Source: Leucothrix mucor DSM 2157
GTDB taxonomy: Bacteria; Pseudomonadota; Gammaproteobacteria; Thiotrichales; Thiotrichaceae
Assembly (NCBI RefSeq): GCF_000419525.1
Contig: NZ_ATTE01000001.1
Coordinates: 2,402,655 to 2,466,654, forward strand
Direction: 5' to 3'
DNA: 64,000 nucleotides
Positions within the stretch are counted from its first letter, which is position 1. Every line of letters starts with the position of its first letter. The position numbers and the translations under genes were made by a program. The notes beneath the pieces were generated by a model, which saw only the letters and a program-made list of their open reading frames with translations, did not search any database and was not told the DNA's origin. Positions 48,653 to 57,349 of the stretch are shown piece after piece.

Positions 48653-50203
48653 TTACTCTCCATCCTCATCAACATCTACCTGCCCAGTCAAAATCAACGC
48701 ATTGCTAACCAGCTGATGGACACTCACAATTTGATCCATGGAAAAGCCGTAATACGGAATGACTTTGGTAAATTGAGATTTACAGATCGCACAGATTGCC
48801 GCCATATGCGTGACGCCGTGATTCTCAGTGACATATTGCAGCGCCTGCATCCTAGGCAATGCACCTTTAATTCTGACATCCATCAGATCATCCGTGAGAA
48901 TGCCGCCACCTGCTCCACAACAGAATGTGGCATCTTTAGTCGTGTCATCCGGCATTTCAACGAAGTTATTACAAACCGCTTTAATCACACTTCGCGGATA
49001 GTCAAACTGCCCACCTTGTTGATCACCCATGCGTGAGCCACGCGCCACATTGCAGGAGTCGTGAAAGGTCAAGGTCATATCATCATTGCGGGATTTATCG
49101 ATATTCAACTTGCCATCACGCAAAGCTGGCCAAGTAATTTCCAGAACATGCTGCGGCACTGGATAGCGCTGATCTAAGAAATCAAAAGGCCCGGCCAGTG
49201 TATTTAGAAAACTGTACGCCACCCTCCAAGCATGACCACATTCGCCAAACACAATGCGCTTAACACCAAGGTCTAACGCGGCTTTTCGAATGCGCAATGC
49301 AACCTTACGCATATTTTCATAGCTGCCAACAAACATGCCGAAATTAGCACCTTCAGAAGCGTAGGAGCTAAGCGTCCAGCTATAACCAAGTTCGTGAAAT
49401 ACTTTGGCGTAGCCAATCAAGCCATCAACATGCGGTTCGGCAAAGAAATCAGCTGATGGTGTAACCAGTAGAATATCCGCGCCATATTGATCTAATGGCA
49501 GCTTAACCGGTACGCCGGTTTCATCTTCGATATCTTCTTCTAAGCCTTCCAGCGTATCAGCTAAAGCAGCTTGCGGCAGGCCGAGGTTATTCCCTATTTT
49601 ATAAACCTTACCGATGATTTCATTGCTGTATTTTTGCCCGCGACCGATATGATTTAGAATCTCACGCGCTGCCATGGACACTTCAGCGGTATCAATGCCA
49701 TAGGGGCAATACACAGAACAACGTCGGCACTGCGAGCACTGGTGATAATAGTTATACCAGTCATCAACCACTTCCTCAGTCAGATCCGTCGCGCCGACCA
49801 GTTTTGGAAAGTGTTTCCCCGCAAAAGTGAAGTAGCGCTGATACACTTTACGCAGCAAATCCTGACGCGCCACTGGCATATTTTTAGGATCGCCGGAACC
49901 AAGGTAATAATGGCATTTATCGGAGCAAGCGCCACATTTCACACAGATATCTAAATACAACTGCAGTGAGCGATACCGCCCCCGCAGATCATCCAGCTTT
50001 TCCAGCGCCGCTTCTTTCCAGTCTGGAATAAGCGACCACTTACCTTCTTCATCTTGGGAAAAGTCAGAGGGAAACCCCATTGCCTTTTGAAACTCAGGCT
50101 TGGCAATAAACGGGCCTTTACCCTGCATGGAGTCAGGCTTGATTTTCGGTGTATCCACCAAACCATCAGCCGATGATAATTTAGGTATTTCATAATCAGC
50201 CAT
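48653..50203 (-). CDS. dsrK: DsrK, catalytic iron-sulfur subunit of DsrMKJOP
   Basis: 516 residues from the ATG at 50203, which has GGAGG eight bases upstream; an ATG at 50209 is too close to it. Two [4Fe-4S] ferredoxin motifs occur: C87-x2-C90-x2-C93-x3-C97 and C156-x2-C159-x2-C162-x3-C166. CCG-type motifs of heterodisulfide reductase HdrD follow, in FHDSCNVARGSRM and TFCCGAGGG. DsrK is thought to reduce or oxidise the cysteine pair or trisulfide of DsrC at the cytoplasmic membrane face. In most sulfur oxidisers dsrL lies between dsrK and dsrJ; here only 43 bases separate them. Confidence 0.95.
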   Translation of the reverse strand: MADYEIPKLSSADGLVDTPKIKPDSMQGKGPFIAKPEFQKAMGFPSDFSQDEEGKWSLIPDWKEAALEKLDDLRGRYRSLQLYLDICVKCGACSDKCHYYLGSGDPKNMPVARQDLLRKVYQRYFTFAGKHFPKLVGATDLTEEVVDDWYNYYHQCSQCRRCSVYCPYGIDTAEVSMAAREILNHIGRGQKYSNEIIGKVYKIGNNLGLPQAALADTLEGLEEDIEDETGVPVKLPLDQYGADILLVTPSADFFAEPHVDGLIGYAKVFHELGYSWTLSSYASEGANFGMFVGSYENMRKVALRIRKAALDLGVKRIVFGECGHAWRVAYSFLNTLAGPFDFLDQRYPVPQHVLEITWPALRDGKLNIDKSRNDDMTLTFHDSCNVARGSRMGDQQGGQFDYPRSVIKAVCNNFVEMPDDTTKDATFCCGAGGGILTDDLMDVRIKGALPRMQALQYVTENHGVTHMAAICAICKSQFTKVIPYYGFSMDQIVSVHQLVSNALILTGQVDVDEDGE

Positions 50204-50286
50204 GATCATAGCCTCCTGCGCTTAATTGCCAGTGGGTTAATGGATACCTAGAACGTTTGATATTTGCAGAGTGAAGCGCTAAGCCA

Positions 50287-51027
50287 CTAATCAACCCGAT
50301 CATTGTTTTCCAGCTCAGCTGCCCATGGCGCGATATGCCGCTGCTCACGAGAATTATCCACTTGATTACGAGTTGGGCTAAAGAACACGCCCGGCGCATG
50401 CAACAACTTACTAATCGGGAAGACAATCATCAGCAAAACCACCGCACTTAGGTGCAGCAATAACGTGAAATCAGCCGGTAATGGTTGCCAGCTAAAATAC
50501 TTCAGTCCCTGAAAAAACACCTTCACCATCACGATATCGGTTGGATTGACATATTTCATCATCAAGCCGCTGCCACCAATCACTAGCAGCAATACCAACA
50601 TCAAAAAATCCGATGGCGCAGAGATATAGCGCACCCGATCAACCCAAATTCGACGCGCCAGTAATCCCAATAAACCCAGCATCAAACCAAAGCCTGCATA
50701 TAAACCAAATGGCTGGATAAAGGCAATCACGCTCCATACAGGGTCTAAAAAATAACGCAGGTGGCGCAGCACAACCAGCAATAGCGAATAGTGAAACACC
50801 ATACTGATCGCCCACAATAATTTGTCAGCACGAAACAGGCTCTGAAACAACAATACTTCCCGTGCCATCCGCCAGACTACGCCACGCTGGGTAGTTGGTG
50901 CTGGCATAGTTGGGATTTTTAGCGGTGCGGGGATATTCCAGTACAGGTGCAGCTTACGGGCAACACCGATCACTAAAATCAGTGTGGCTGCCCAAAACAA
51001 GAGGCCAAATACAATCCCCAAAAACAC
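50287..51027 (-). CDS. dsrM: DsrM, NarI-like membrane cytochrome b
   Basis: 246 residues with about five or six hydrophobic segments. Family features include LLWAISMVFHYSLLLVVLRHLRYFL and LLLHLSAVVLLMIVFPISKLLH, whose histidines fit haem b ligands. DsrM links DsrK to the quinone pool. It lies 22 bases downstream of dsrC and 83 bases upstream of dsrK. Confidence 0.92.
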   Translation of the reverse strand: MFLGIVFGLLFWAATLILVIGVARKLHLYWNIPAPLKIPTMPAPTTQRGVVWRMAREVLLFQSLFRADKLLWAISMVFHYSLLLVVLRHLRYFLDPVWSVIAFIQPFGLYAGFGLMLGLLGLLARRIWVDRVRYISAPSDFLMLVLLLVIGGSGLMMKYVNPTDIVMVKVFFQGLKYFSWQPLPADFTLLLHLSAVVLLMIVFPISKLLHAPGVFFSPTRNQVDNSREQRHIAPWAAELENNDRVD

Positions 51028-51049
51028 GCTAAATAATCCCTGTAATCAC

Positions 51050-51382
51050 TTAAACGCAGCCCGTTGGCTTTGGCAGACCAGCATATTTACAGGCTTGCTT
51101 ACCCGGGCCATAAGGGAACAGCGAATACAAATACTTGGAGTTACCTTTTTCTTTGCCTAAACGCTTGCCCACTGACTTAGTAAGTACCCGAACCGCTGGT
51201 GCGATTTGGTATTCTTCATAGTACTCGCGCAAGAAATTAATGATATCCCAGTGCTCTTCTGTCAGCGTCATATCATCTTCGCCCGCCAGTATGGTTGCAA
51301 TCTCTGGGGTCCAGCTTTCCAGGTCCATTAGGTAGCCTTCTTCATCCTGCTCAATCACCGAGCCATTTATTTCGAGTGCCAT
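51050..51382 (-). CDS. dsrC: DsrC, sulfur-carrier protein with both redox cysteines
   Basis: 110 residues of the DsrC/TusE family. The C-terminal arm ends KQACKYAGLPKPTGCV, giving C98 and C109 separated by ten residues. Both cysteines are needed for the trisulfide chemistry of the Dsr pathway; TusE has only the last. That supports a true sulfur-metabolism role rather than only tRNA thiolation. DsrC accepts sulfur from DsrEFH and interacts with DsrAB and DsrK in known systems. Confidence 0.96.
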   Translation of the reverse strand: MALEINGSVIEQDEEGYLMDLESWTPEIATILAGEDDMTLTEEHWDIINFLREYYEEYQIAPAVRVLTKSVGKRLGKEKGNSKYLYSLFPYGPGKQACKYAGLPKPTGCV

Positions 51383-51429
51383 TAGCGCTCTCCTTCTTAT
51401 CTCAAACTAACATTTAAAGTGACCGGCTT

Positions 51430-51738
51430 TTATAGCCAGCTTTGTGTTTTATCATGTTCTACGGTTAGGTCAACAAAGCCCGCATAATCCACCAGCCTAA
51501 CCCCCGGAATAATACGATCCTGACTTAGCCCGCGGGCCGCTAAATCACCGGATAATACATACACCGACTTATCCTTCAAGGCAGCGATTATCTGCTCTGC
51601 AAAGCGCGTATTTTGAATCGCTCCTACCGCCGCATCTTCAATCATCAGAACCGCATCACCCGGCAATGCATGCTGTAGACAAGACTCGAAGGCAACTCGT
51701 TCAAATGGTGACTTATTTACAATGTGTAACATGCTCAT
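51430..51738 (-). CDS. dsrH: DsrH/TusB family subunit
   Basis: 102 residues. The conserved sulfur-site cysteine is C20 in RVAFESCLQHA. DsrH forms an alpha2beta2gamma2 hexamer with DsrE and DsrF that carries sulfane sulfur to DsrC. It lies 9 bases downstream of dsrF and 47 bases upstream of dsrC. Confidence 0.93.
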   Translation of the reverse strand: MSMLHIVNKSPFERVAFESCLQHALPGDAVLMIEDAAVGAIQNTRFAEQIIAALKDKSVYVLSGDLAARGLSQDRIIPGVRLVDYAGFVDLTVEHDKTQSWL

Positions 51739-51747
51739 CGCTACCCC

Positions 51748-52152
51748 CTAGAAACTAATCACGACTTCTTGCTCAGCCATAATCCCCGCCATTTCAGCGC
51801 GGTCGATGACAAATACTGATGGCTTTTCTGCGTAGTCATCATCCTCATCTTCCCAAGTCAGCGGCATGAGGTCATCAGCGCTCAAGCCACGCCCTACCAA
51901 CGATTCACGCTCCACATACAGCTTCTTGATATCGTAATCGCCCAAGGCTTTGTACGCGGCCGAGAAGTTTTTTTGACCAATCCCAGAGGTGTCTTGCCCT
52001 TTAGTGAGCTGATACACCCCATCATCAATAAAGGCCAATGCTACATCCTGATCAAACGCCGCTGAAATCAACACCACTTCCAGTGATTCCAGAGCATAGG
52101 CTGAGCCATAAGGCGCTTTGCGATTTACAAACATAAATTTCTTAGTGGCCAT
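51748..52152 (-). CDS. dsrF: DsrF/TusC family subunit
   Basis: About 134 residues from the ATG at 52152 (MATKKFMFVNRKAPYG), with AAGGAG eight bases upstream; the longer frame back to 52209 would overlap dsrE and has no family match. FMFVNRKAPYGSAYALESLE is the usual start of DsrF. It has no catalytic cysteine in the family position, as expected, since the DsrF/TusC subunit is not the sulfur-bearing one. Confidence 0.92.
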   Translation of the reverse strand: MATKKFMFVNRKAPYGSAYALESLEVVLISAAFDQDVALAFIDDGVYQLTKGQDTSGIGQKNFSAAYKALGDYDIKKLYVERESLVGRGLSADDLMPLTWEDEDDDYAEKPSVFVIDRAEMAGIMAEQEVVISF

Positions 52153-52162
52153 TTCGCGCTCC

Positions 52163-52555
52163 TTAGTCGCCAAACACGAGGGTTCGATCAGACTGAATAC
52201 CGCCTTCAATCAGCTGCCCCAGCCCTGAAATACGGAAACCTTCAAGGATATTGTCGCCATCCAAACCTTGGCGCTTGGATTCTGCAGCATCCATTAAGCC
52301 ACGGCGCTGCGCTGCGGCAATACAAATCACTAAATCCAAATTATGCTCTTTCGCCAGATCAGACCATGCTTGCTGCACTTGTCGATCATCGCGAGGCGGC
52401 ACACTTAGCCGCGTGCCGTTATTCACTCCATCGTGATAAAAGAATACCCGAAAAATCTCATGCCCTTTGGCCAAAGCCGCCCGCGCAAACTGTAGCGCCG
52501 TATCAGACGATTGATGCTGATACGGCCCTTCATTAATCATTAATGTGTATTTCAT
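52163..52555 (-). CDS. dsrE: DsrE/TusD family subunit
   Basis: 130 residues. The active cysteine is C78 in LVICIAAAQRRG, the same number as in Allochromatium DsrE and E. coli TusD. The sequence style matches DsrE of sulfur oxidisers. It is the first gene of the cluster. The 104 bases upstream, to the end of the LysR gene, contain no remnant of dsrB. The sulfite reductase genes dsrAB, normally immediately upstream, are absent. Confidence 0.94.
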   Translation of the reverse strand: MKYTLMINEGPYQHQSSDTALQFARAALAKGHEIFRVFFYHDGVNNGTRLSVPPRDDRQVQQAWSDLAKEHNLDLVICIAAAQRRGLMDAAESKRQGLDGDNILEGFRISGLGQLIEGGIQSDRTLVFGD

Positions 52556-52601
52556 CCGACAACTCTCTTGCTCAGAAACGAATAGGCGATGCGGAGTTTA
52601 A

Positions 52602-52613
52602 GCGATTTATCGC
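52602..52613. promoter_or_regulatory. Palindrome upstream of dsrE
   Basis: GCGAT-TT-ATCGC is a symmetric 12-base element 47 bases before the dsrE start. It might be an operator. No convincing sigma-70 promoter was found in this short gap. Confidence 0.25.
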
Positions 52614-52659
52614 AGCGCGCCAGTGATCAATCGGAAATTTTGTAAATGCCGCCGTTGAA

Positions 52660-53565
52660 TTAGCGTTTAGCGGCAACATCCCAATACGGCGTCTCGCCAT
52701 AGTAAGCCACGAAGTAATCGATAAATGCCCTTACTTTTGGTGCTAATAAGCGCGAACTTGGGTACACCGCCCAAATCGCTGTCTCTTCAAGCAGAGGATA
52801 ATCCTTCAGGATCTGCACCAACTCACCACGCTCCAAATGTTTATACACACTCCAGCGCGCGCCCATGGCAATCCCCAAGCCATCCACGCAAGCATCACGC
52901 ACCGACTCACCATGATCGGTTTTAAAATGCCCTTTGCTTTTAACACTCAGTGGCCCATCGGGCGTATTAAATACCAGAGTCTCCAATCCAATCAAATGGA
53001 TACACTGATGTTGTAGTAATTCCTTAGGCGACGTGGGTTCACCATACTTTTCCAAGTATTCAGGTGACGCACAGATAATACGCTCATCGGAGGCCAACTT
53101 GCGGGCAATCAAGGTGGAATCTTTAAGGTCGGAATTCCGAATGGCGATATCAAAGCCACCTTCCACCAAGTCCACAATACTATCAGTCAGGCGAAAGTCG
53201 ACCGTCAACTCAGGATAGCGCGCTAAAAACCCTTTCAATGCCGGCACCATGTGCATACGCCCAAATGAGGAGGATGCCGTCACTCGTAAAGTACCACTGG
53301 GTACCGCATCGCCTGCCCCCACGGAGGCACGCGCTGCATCCACACTCGCCAGCACATCTTCGACATGCGGTAAAAATGCCAACCCCTCTTCGGTTAGCGA
53401 GACCTTGCGCGTAGTCCGGTGCACTAAGCGCACCCCTAAGCCCTCTTCCAACTTATTGATATGTGAGCTAGCCACCGCCGGTGATATACCCAGCTCATGG
53501 CCTGCTTGGCTAATATTATGCGTGGAGGCTAAGCGCATAAAGAGCTTAAGGTGGTCTATATTCAT
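52660..53565 (-). CDS. LysR-family transcriptional regulator
   Basis: About 301 residues from the ATG at 53565; a TTG twelve bases earlier is in frame. The winged helix-turn-helix is at the N-terminus (LKLFMRLASTHNISQAGHEL, then SHINKLEEGLGVRL). The effector-binding domain has a PDGPLSVKSKGHF-like region and ends in FIDYFVAYYGE. Its sequence type is the CrgA/AaeR-like group that regulates divergent genes. It is divergent from the DUF1330/SDR pair, the likely target, and lies upstream of dsrE on the same strand. Confidence 0.9.
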   Translation of the reverse strand: MNIDHLKLFMRLASTHNISQAGHELGISPAVASSHINKLEEGLGVRLVHRTTRKVSLTEEGLAFLPHVEDVLASVDAARASVGAGDAVPSGTLRVTASSSFGRMHMVPALKGFLARYPELTVDFRLTDSIVDLVEGGFDIAIRNSDLKDSTLIARKLASDERIICASPEYLEKYGEPTSPKELLQHQCIHLIGLETLVFNTPDGPLSVKSKGHFKTDHGESVRDACVDGLGIAMGARWSVYKHLERGELVQILKDYPLLEETAIWAVYPSSRLLAPKVRAFIDYFVAYYGETPYWDVAAKR

Positions 53566-53600
53566 ATTGATTTTCAAAAAAAACTATAAAGTAATTATTT

Positions 53601-53619
53601 ATTGAGATGTATTATCAAT
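53601..53619. promoter_or_regulatory. Candidate LysR operator
   Basis: ATTGA-N9-TCAAT is a symmetric dyad in the 116-base divergent region between the LysR gene and the DUF1330 gene. Position and symmetry suit a LysR site, although it does not follow the strict T-N11-A pattern. Confidence 0.35.
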
Positions 53620-53681
53620 ATTTAAAATGACAATTACAATACAAACCACTGACCCACTAATCCCTTTTGAGGAATCCCACC

Positions 53682-53984
53682 ATGACTTTTTACTCTGTAT
53701 TAGCTGTTACCCCTACCGCTGAAGATTGGATTCCGGTTTACACCGCCTCAGCTGGCGAGATCGTTAGTCGCCACGGTGGTAAATACATTGCGCGCACGCC
53801 AAATCACCAGCAACTTGAAGGTGCCGATGCACCAGCGGCCTTACGTATTATTATTGAGTGGCCCTCAAAAGAAGCGGCACTTGCCTTTATGAGCGACCCA
53901 GAATATCAACCATTACTTGAAGGCCGTACCGCAGGCTCTATTAGTCAGCATTTTTTGATTGAAGGCGCTGACGCACTAAGTTGA
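53682..53984 (+). CDS. DUF1330-family small protein
   Basis: 100 residues from the ATG at 53682, with GAGGA eight bases upstream. The ferredoxin-like fold of the DUF1330 family is suggested by AGEIVSRHGGKYIARTP, LRIIIEWPSKEAALAFM and SDPEYQPLLEGR. These dimeric alpha/beta-barrel proteins have no settled function; some act near oxidative or detoxification enzymes. It is 47 bases ahead of the SDR gene and divergent from the LysR gene. Confidence 0.8.
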   Translation: MTFYSVLAVTPTAEDWIPVYTASAGEIVSRHGGKYIARTPNHQQLEGADAPAALRIIIEWPSKEAALAFMSDPEYQPLLEGRTAGSISQHFLIEGADALS

Positions 53985-54031
53985 TACCCAATCGCTCTAT
54001 TGAAGCAACCGTTGAATAAGGAAAAACACTC

Positions 54032-54832
54032 ATGCAAAAAACCATTCTAATCACTGGCGCAACCGACGGTATCGGTCTGGTAACGGCCAAGATATTGGTT
54101 GAACAAGGCCATCATGTATTACTGCATGGACGTAGCCCTGCAAAGCTAGAGGCCGTGGTCGACAGCCTTTCAAAGCTAGTCACCACTGGCAGCATTGAAA
54201 GCTATATCGCCGACCTTTCAGATATTCAGCAAGTTGAAGCACTGGCTAAAGCCGTAGCCGCTCAGCACAGCTCATTGGATATTCTGATTAATAACGCCGG
54301 TATATTTAAAACTAATAGCCCTACCACAGCCGCTGGCTTGGATACGCGCTTTGTGGTTAACACACTGGCACCTTACGTGCTGACGCGACGCCTATTAACG
54401 CTAATGAATGCTGAGTCACGCGTGGTGAATTTATCCTCTGCCGCTCAAGCGCCGGTGAACCTTGACGCACTGCGCGGCAAAGCAAAGCTGGAACCAATGG
54501 AAGCTTATGCGCAAAGCAAATTGGCGATTACCAGCTGGTCTCACCACATGGCGCTTGAGCTAGGCGATACGCTGGTGATTGTGGCGGTAAACCCTGCGTC
54601 CATGCTGGGTAGTAAAATGGTGAAAGAAGGCTTTGGCGTTGATGGTGGCGATCTAAGTATTGGTGCGGATATCCTAATACGCGCTGCGCTATCGGATGAG
54701 TTTGCAGATGCTACCGGCAAGTATTTTGACAATGATGCCCGTAAATTTGCAGCCCCACATCCTGATGCATTTAATGCTCAAAAGTCAGCTGAGTTAATAC
54801 AGGTGATGGAAGCGGTTTTAGCCGAGCTTTAA
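54032..54832 (+). CDS. Short-chain dehydrogenase/reductase
   Basis: 266 residues. The NAD(P)-binding motif is TGATDGIGLVTAK, with NNAG in LINNAGIF, the catalytic serine in VVNLSSAAQ and YAQSK as the catalytic Y-x3-K. An arginine after beta-2 (HGRSPAK) suggests NADP preference. Substrate unknown. It lies downstream of the DUF1330 gene and probably belongs to the same LysR-controlled unit. Confidence 0.88.
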   Translation: MQKTILITGATDGIGLVTAKILVEQGHHVLLHGRSPAKLEAVVDSLSKLVTTGSIESYIADLSDIQQVEALAKAVAAQHSSLDILINNAGIFKTNSPTTAAGLDTRFVVNTLAPYVLTRRLLTLMNAESRVVNLSSAAQAPVNLDALRGKAKLEPMEAYAQSKLAITSWSHHMALELGDTLVIVAVNPASMLGSKMVKEGFGVDGGDLSIGADILIRAALSDEFADATGKYFDNDARKFAAPHPDAFNAQKSAELIQVMEAVLAEL

Positions 54833-55045
54833 ACGCCTTTAGCGTCTTTTTTACTGGGGCCTTGAAGCTAGGCTCCAGCATTAAGCCTGCACGACATTGA
54901 CAGCGAAATAAAGCAACCTGAATGAATAAGGCGTCTACTGAAATACATTGCCTTTAAACCCAAAAGGTATATTCTGGAAGTCTAAAATCGTTTCGTCATT
55001 TATCACCGATAAGCTGGCTGAGCGCTCAATGATTGAGGCAGCTCT

Positions 55046-55696
55046 ATGACCACGTTACGTTTAAGCTACCAAACGGTCGAGTTTGGTAAGATTGACATCC
55101 ACTTGTGTACCCTACGCAATAATCAGGAATTTCATGACCCTGAAGGCGTTGCCGAAAAGCTGGGAATCTCCTCCGCTAGCTGGCCGCTATTTGGCGTGGT
55201 TTGGCCATCCGGCTTGGTACTCGCTCATCACATGCTTGATTATGACACCAGCTCTAAGCGAATTTTGGAAGTTGGCTGTGGCATGGCGCTTTCTAGCTTG
55301 TTACTTAACAAAAAAATGGCCGACATTACCGCAACCGATTATCATCCAGAAGCGCAGGCCTTTTTAGAGCGCAATACGCTATTAAATCATGATCGGAATA
55401 TTGCTTTCGAGATGGCAGATTGGGCCGCTAAAAGCGATAAGCTTGGATTATTTGATCTCATTATTGGAAGCGACTTGCTGTATGAAGATGAGCATATTGA
55501 GTTATTGGCAGAGTTTATTCATAACCATGCCAATCCTAGTTGTGAAGTGATATTGGTCGATCCCGGCCGTGGTAGAAAAAACAAGCTGAGTACCCTAATG
55601 ACAGCTTTTGGCTTTACTGCTTCTCAATTAAAGCCAGATCATACCGAATACCTTAGCAAAGCCTTTAAGGGTCATATTCTGAAGTTTGTACGCTGA
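55046..55696 (+). CDS. SAM-dependent methyltransferase (family 16-like)
   Basis: 216 residues. The start is at ATG 55046. Motif I is RILEVGCGMALSSLLL, followed by ITATDYHPEAQAFL. The post-motif IIGSDLLYEDEHIE is typical of the protein-lysine/METTL21-type family 16. VWPSGLVLAHHM upstream of motif I also fits that family. The target is probably a protein lysine, but it could be a small molecule. The gene is alone, about 213 bases after the SDR gene, and convergent with the HAD gene. Confidence 0.75.
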   Translation: MTTLRLSYQTVEFGKIDIHLCTLRNNQEFHDPEGVAEKLGISSASWPLFGVVWPSGLVLAHHMLDYDTSSKRILEVGCGMALSSLLLNKKMADITATDYHPEAQAFLERNTLLNHDRNIAFEMADWAAKSDKLGLFDLIIGSDLLYEDEHIELLAEFIHNHANPSCEVILVDPGRGRKNKLSTLMTAFGFTASQLKPDHTEYLSKAFKGHILKFVR

Positions 55697-55776
55697 GATT
55701 TAGCTGGCTATATTCCTAACCAGCTAAACTGAAAACTAAGCAACTAAACACTCAGCAGCTAAATACCAACCAGCTG

Positions 55777-56427
55777 CTAAGCAAAGGCCTCTTCCAGCCA
55801 TGCTCCCAAGTCGCCATCGGGTAGTTGCAATATAGCACCTTCAGGGCAATGCTCAACAAGCGCTTCTGTTTCTGGATGAAATAACGTCATCATCCCTGCG
55901 GCTAAACCGGCCTTAGCGCCGGTCACACTATCCTCAATAACCAAGCACTCATTAGCAGCTAGTGAGAGAGCTTTGGCTGCAGCCAAATAGCAGTCGGGAG
56001 CGGGCTTACCCTGCTCAACATCATTACGACTTACTGTGATTTGAAAATAGTCCGCCAGCTGTGTCACTTCCAGATTTAAATTCACTTCATCACGGCTGGA
56101 ATTAGACACCAGCGCCATTGGCACACCTTTGGCAGTAAACGCATCCAAAATGGCCTGACTGTTTTTCAGCGGCTTAATACCGGCCGAGCAAGCCTGATAA
56201 TATTTCCATTTAAGCTGCTTCCACTCATCAAGTGTTAAATCCAATCCGGTAACCCTCACCACCGCTTGGTGTACTTCGACAAAGCTTGAGCCGAGCAAAG
56301 CATCATGAGTACCCGGCGGAACCGTCACACCGAGTGAGGCCATGGACTCATCAAAGGCTTGTTCGTGAGCAGGCTCACTATCGATCAAGGTGCCGTCCAT
56401 ATCCCATAAAATGGCTTTCAATGTCAT
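55777..56427 (-). CDS. HAD-family phosphatase (beta-phosphoglucomutase-like subfamily)
   Basis: About 216 residues from the ATG at 56427, with TTGGA seven bases upstream; the GTG at 56463 is less likely. Motif 1 is ILWDMDGTLIDSEP (nucleophile and acid/base aspartates). Motif 2 is ALVSNSSRDEV, and motifs 3 and 4 are GKPAPDCYLAAAK and CLVIEDSVTGAKAGLAAGM. The four-helix cap places it with sugar-phosphate phosphatases/mutases. The substrate is not predictable. Confidence 0.88.
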   Translation of the reverse strand: MTLKAILWDMDGTLIDSEPAHEQAFDESMASLGVTVPPGTHDALLGSSFVEVHQAVVRVTGLDLTLDEWKQLKWKYYQACSAGIKPLKNSQAILDAFTAKGVPMALVSNSSRDEVNLNLEVTQLADYFQITVSRNDVEQGKPAPDCYLAAAKALSLAANECLVIEDSVTGAKAGLAAGMMTLFHPETEALVEHCPEGAILQLPDGDLGAWLEEAFA

Positions 56428-56490
56428 CGTATTTCCAATATTTGCTTCGTTAGTTATACTCACTCTACCTAAGCATTCGCTAAATCAAAA

Positions 56491-56518
56491 ACAAAAAATG
56501 CCCGAACAAGTCGGGCAC
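56491..56518 (-). terminator. Terminator after the META-domain gene
   Basis: On the minus strand TGCCCGA, a loop and TCGGGCA make a 7-bp stem followed by TTTTTTG. It lies 25 bases after the stop of the META-domain gene. Confidence 0.85.
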
Positions 56519-56542
56519 TTCGGTAGTCAATACAAAAGGAAA

Positions 56543-57064
56543 TTACTCCTTAGTCATGACCAGACCTTCTTTTCCGTTTCTATCGTAGAATACCAACTTG
56601 CCGTCATCCATCTGCTGCACACTACCCATGCGGCGCATGATACGTAGGTAAGCACCTTCAAGGTTACCAAGGTGAACGGTAGGCTTACCCTCTCCCTGAC
56701 TCACTAAAGGACAAGGTGTACGCGTACGATCCATTTGAGTAATGGTAAAACCGGTGTAACCAACCTGCTTAAACTTAGCGGCATACTTATTACAGCCAGT
56801 ATCGCCAGTCATAGTGTCAAGATTAACCGTCATACTCATATCAACGACTGCAGGAACTGGATTTCCATAAGTCGACGATACACGCCATTTAGTACCTAAT
56901 AATGATGGACCACCACTATTCAAAGGGCACGATTGCGTCGCACGACTAGTGATACCTTCCGGCTCATCTAAATCTGCTGCAATCACTGGTGAAGCAAAAA
57001 TAGTCGCAGAAAATGCGCTAATTAAGCAAAAATTTAGTGTCGAACTTCTTCCGTTGGTTCTCAC
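56543..57064 (-). CDS. Exported META-domain (HslJ-like) protein
   Basis: 173 residues starting with GTG at 57064, with AGGGAGG seven bases upstream. A signal peptide (cleavage near ASPVIAADL) precedes a META-like domain: GPSLLGTKWRVSSTYG, then MTGDTGCNKYAAKFKQ and MDRTRTPCPLV. These modules occur in HslJ and other envelope-stress proteins. Two cysteines in the domain (CNKY and PCPL) and one near the N-terminus (SCPLN) could form disulfides. It has its own promoter and terminator, so it is monocistronic. Confidence 0.8.
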   Translation of the reverse strand: MRTNGRSSTLNFCLISAFSATIFASPVIAADLDEPEGITSRATQSCPLNSGGPSLLGTKWRVSSTYGNPVPAVVDMSMTVNLDTMTGDTGCNKYAAKFKQVGYTGFTITQMDRTRTPCPLVSQGEGKPTVHLGNLEGAYLRIMRRMGSVQQMDDGKLVFYDRNGKEGLVMTKE

Positions 57065-57142
57065 AAAGGACCTCCCTGATTATTCATCCTTTTAGACTAA
57101 AACAAAACAATGCCTGTGTCTTATATACCACAATTACATATC

Positions 57143-57172
57143 ATATAGGAAAAAAGATTGCCATTCTGACAA
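57143..57172 (-). promoter_or_regulatory. Promoter of the META-domain gene
   Basis: On the minus strand TTGTCA (57172-57167), an 18-base spacer and TATATG (57148-57143). It lies in the 357-base divergent region 57065-57421, which contains no other ORF supported by a ribosome site. Confidence 0.5.
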
Positions 57173-57309
57173 AAATTCGATCATATTCATTTTATGAACA
57201 TCATCATTGAATTTAATAAGAAAAAACAACACCTTCCGTGTGTCGTAAATCCATCTTCGGTTGGCTTGTATGCTATTGCATAAAGCTTAGTGCTGTGTTA
57301 AAAATCCCC

Positions 57310-57349
57310 AACACTTTAGAGAAGGGCTCCAATCGCCCCCAAAAGTGTT
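57310..57349 (+). promoter_or_regulatory. Long hairpin in the leader of the thioredoxin-like gene
   Basis: AACACTTT (57310-57317) pairs with AAAGTGTT (57342-57349), and inside it GGGC (57324-57327) pairs with GCCC (57335-57338). No T-run follows. It lies about 70 bases before the start at 57422 and could regulate translation or mRNA stability. Confidence 0.45.

Noticed and set aside
45652-52555. Reading the dsr block as evidence of sulfate reduction
   Set aside because: DsrEFH is a marker of the oxidative pathway; the lack of dsrAB, sat and apr here gives no support for reduction.
53682-53682. A feature entry labelled placeholder at this position
   Set aside because: It is a drafting leftover with zero confidence and an invalid end coordinate; the DUF1330 gene at 53682-53984 is the only annotation intended there.
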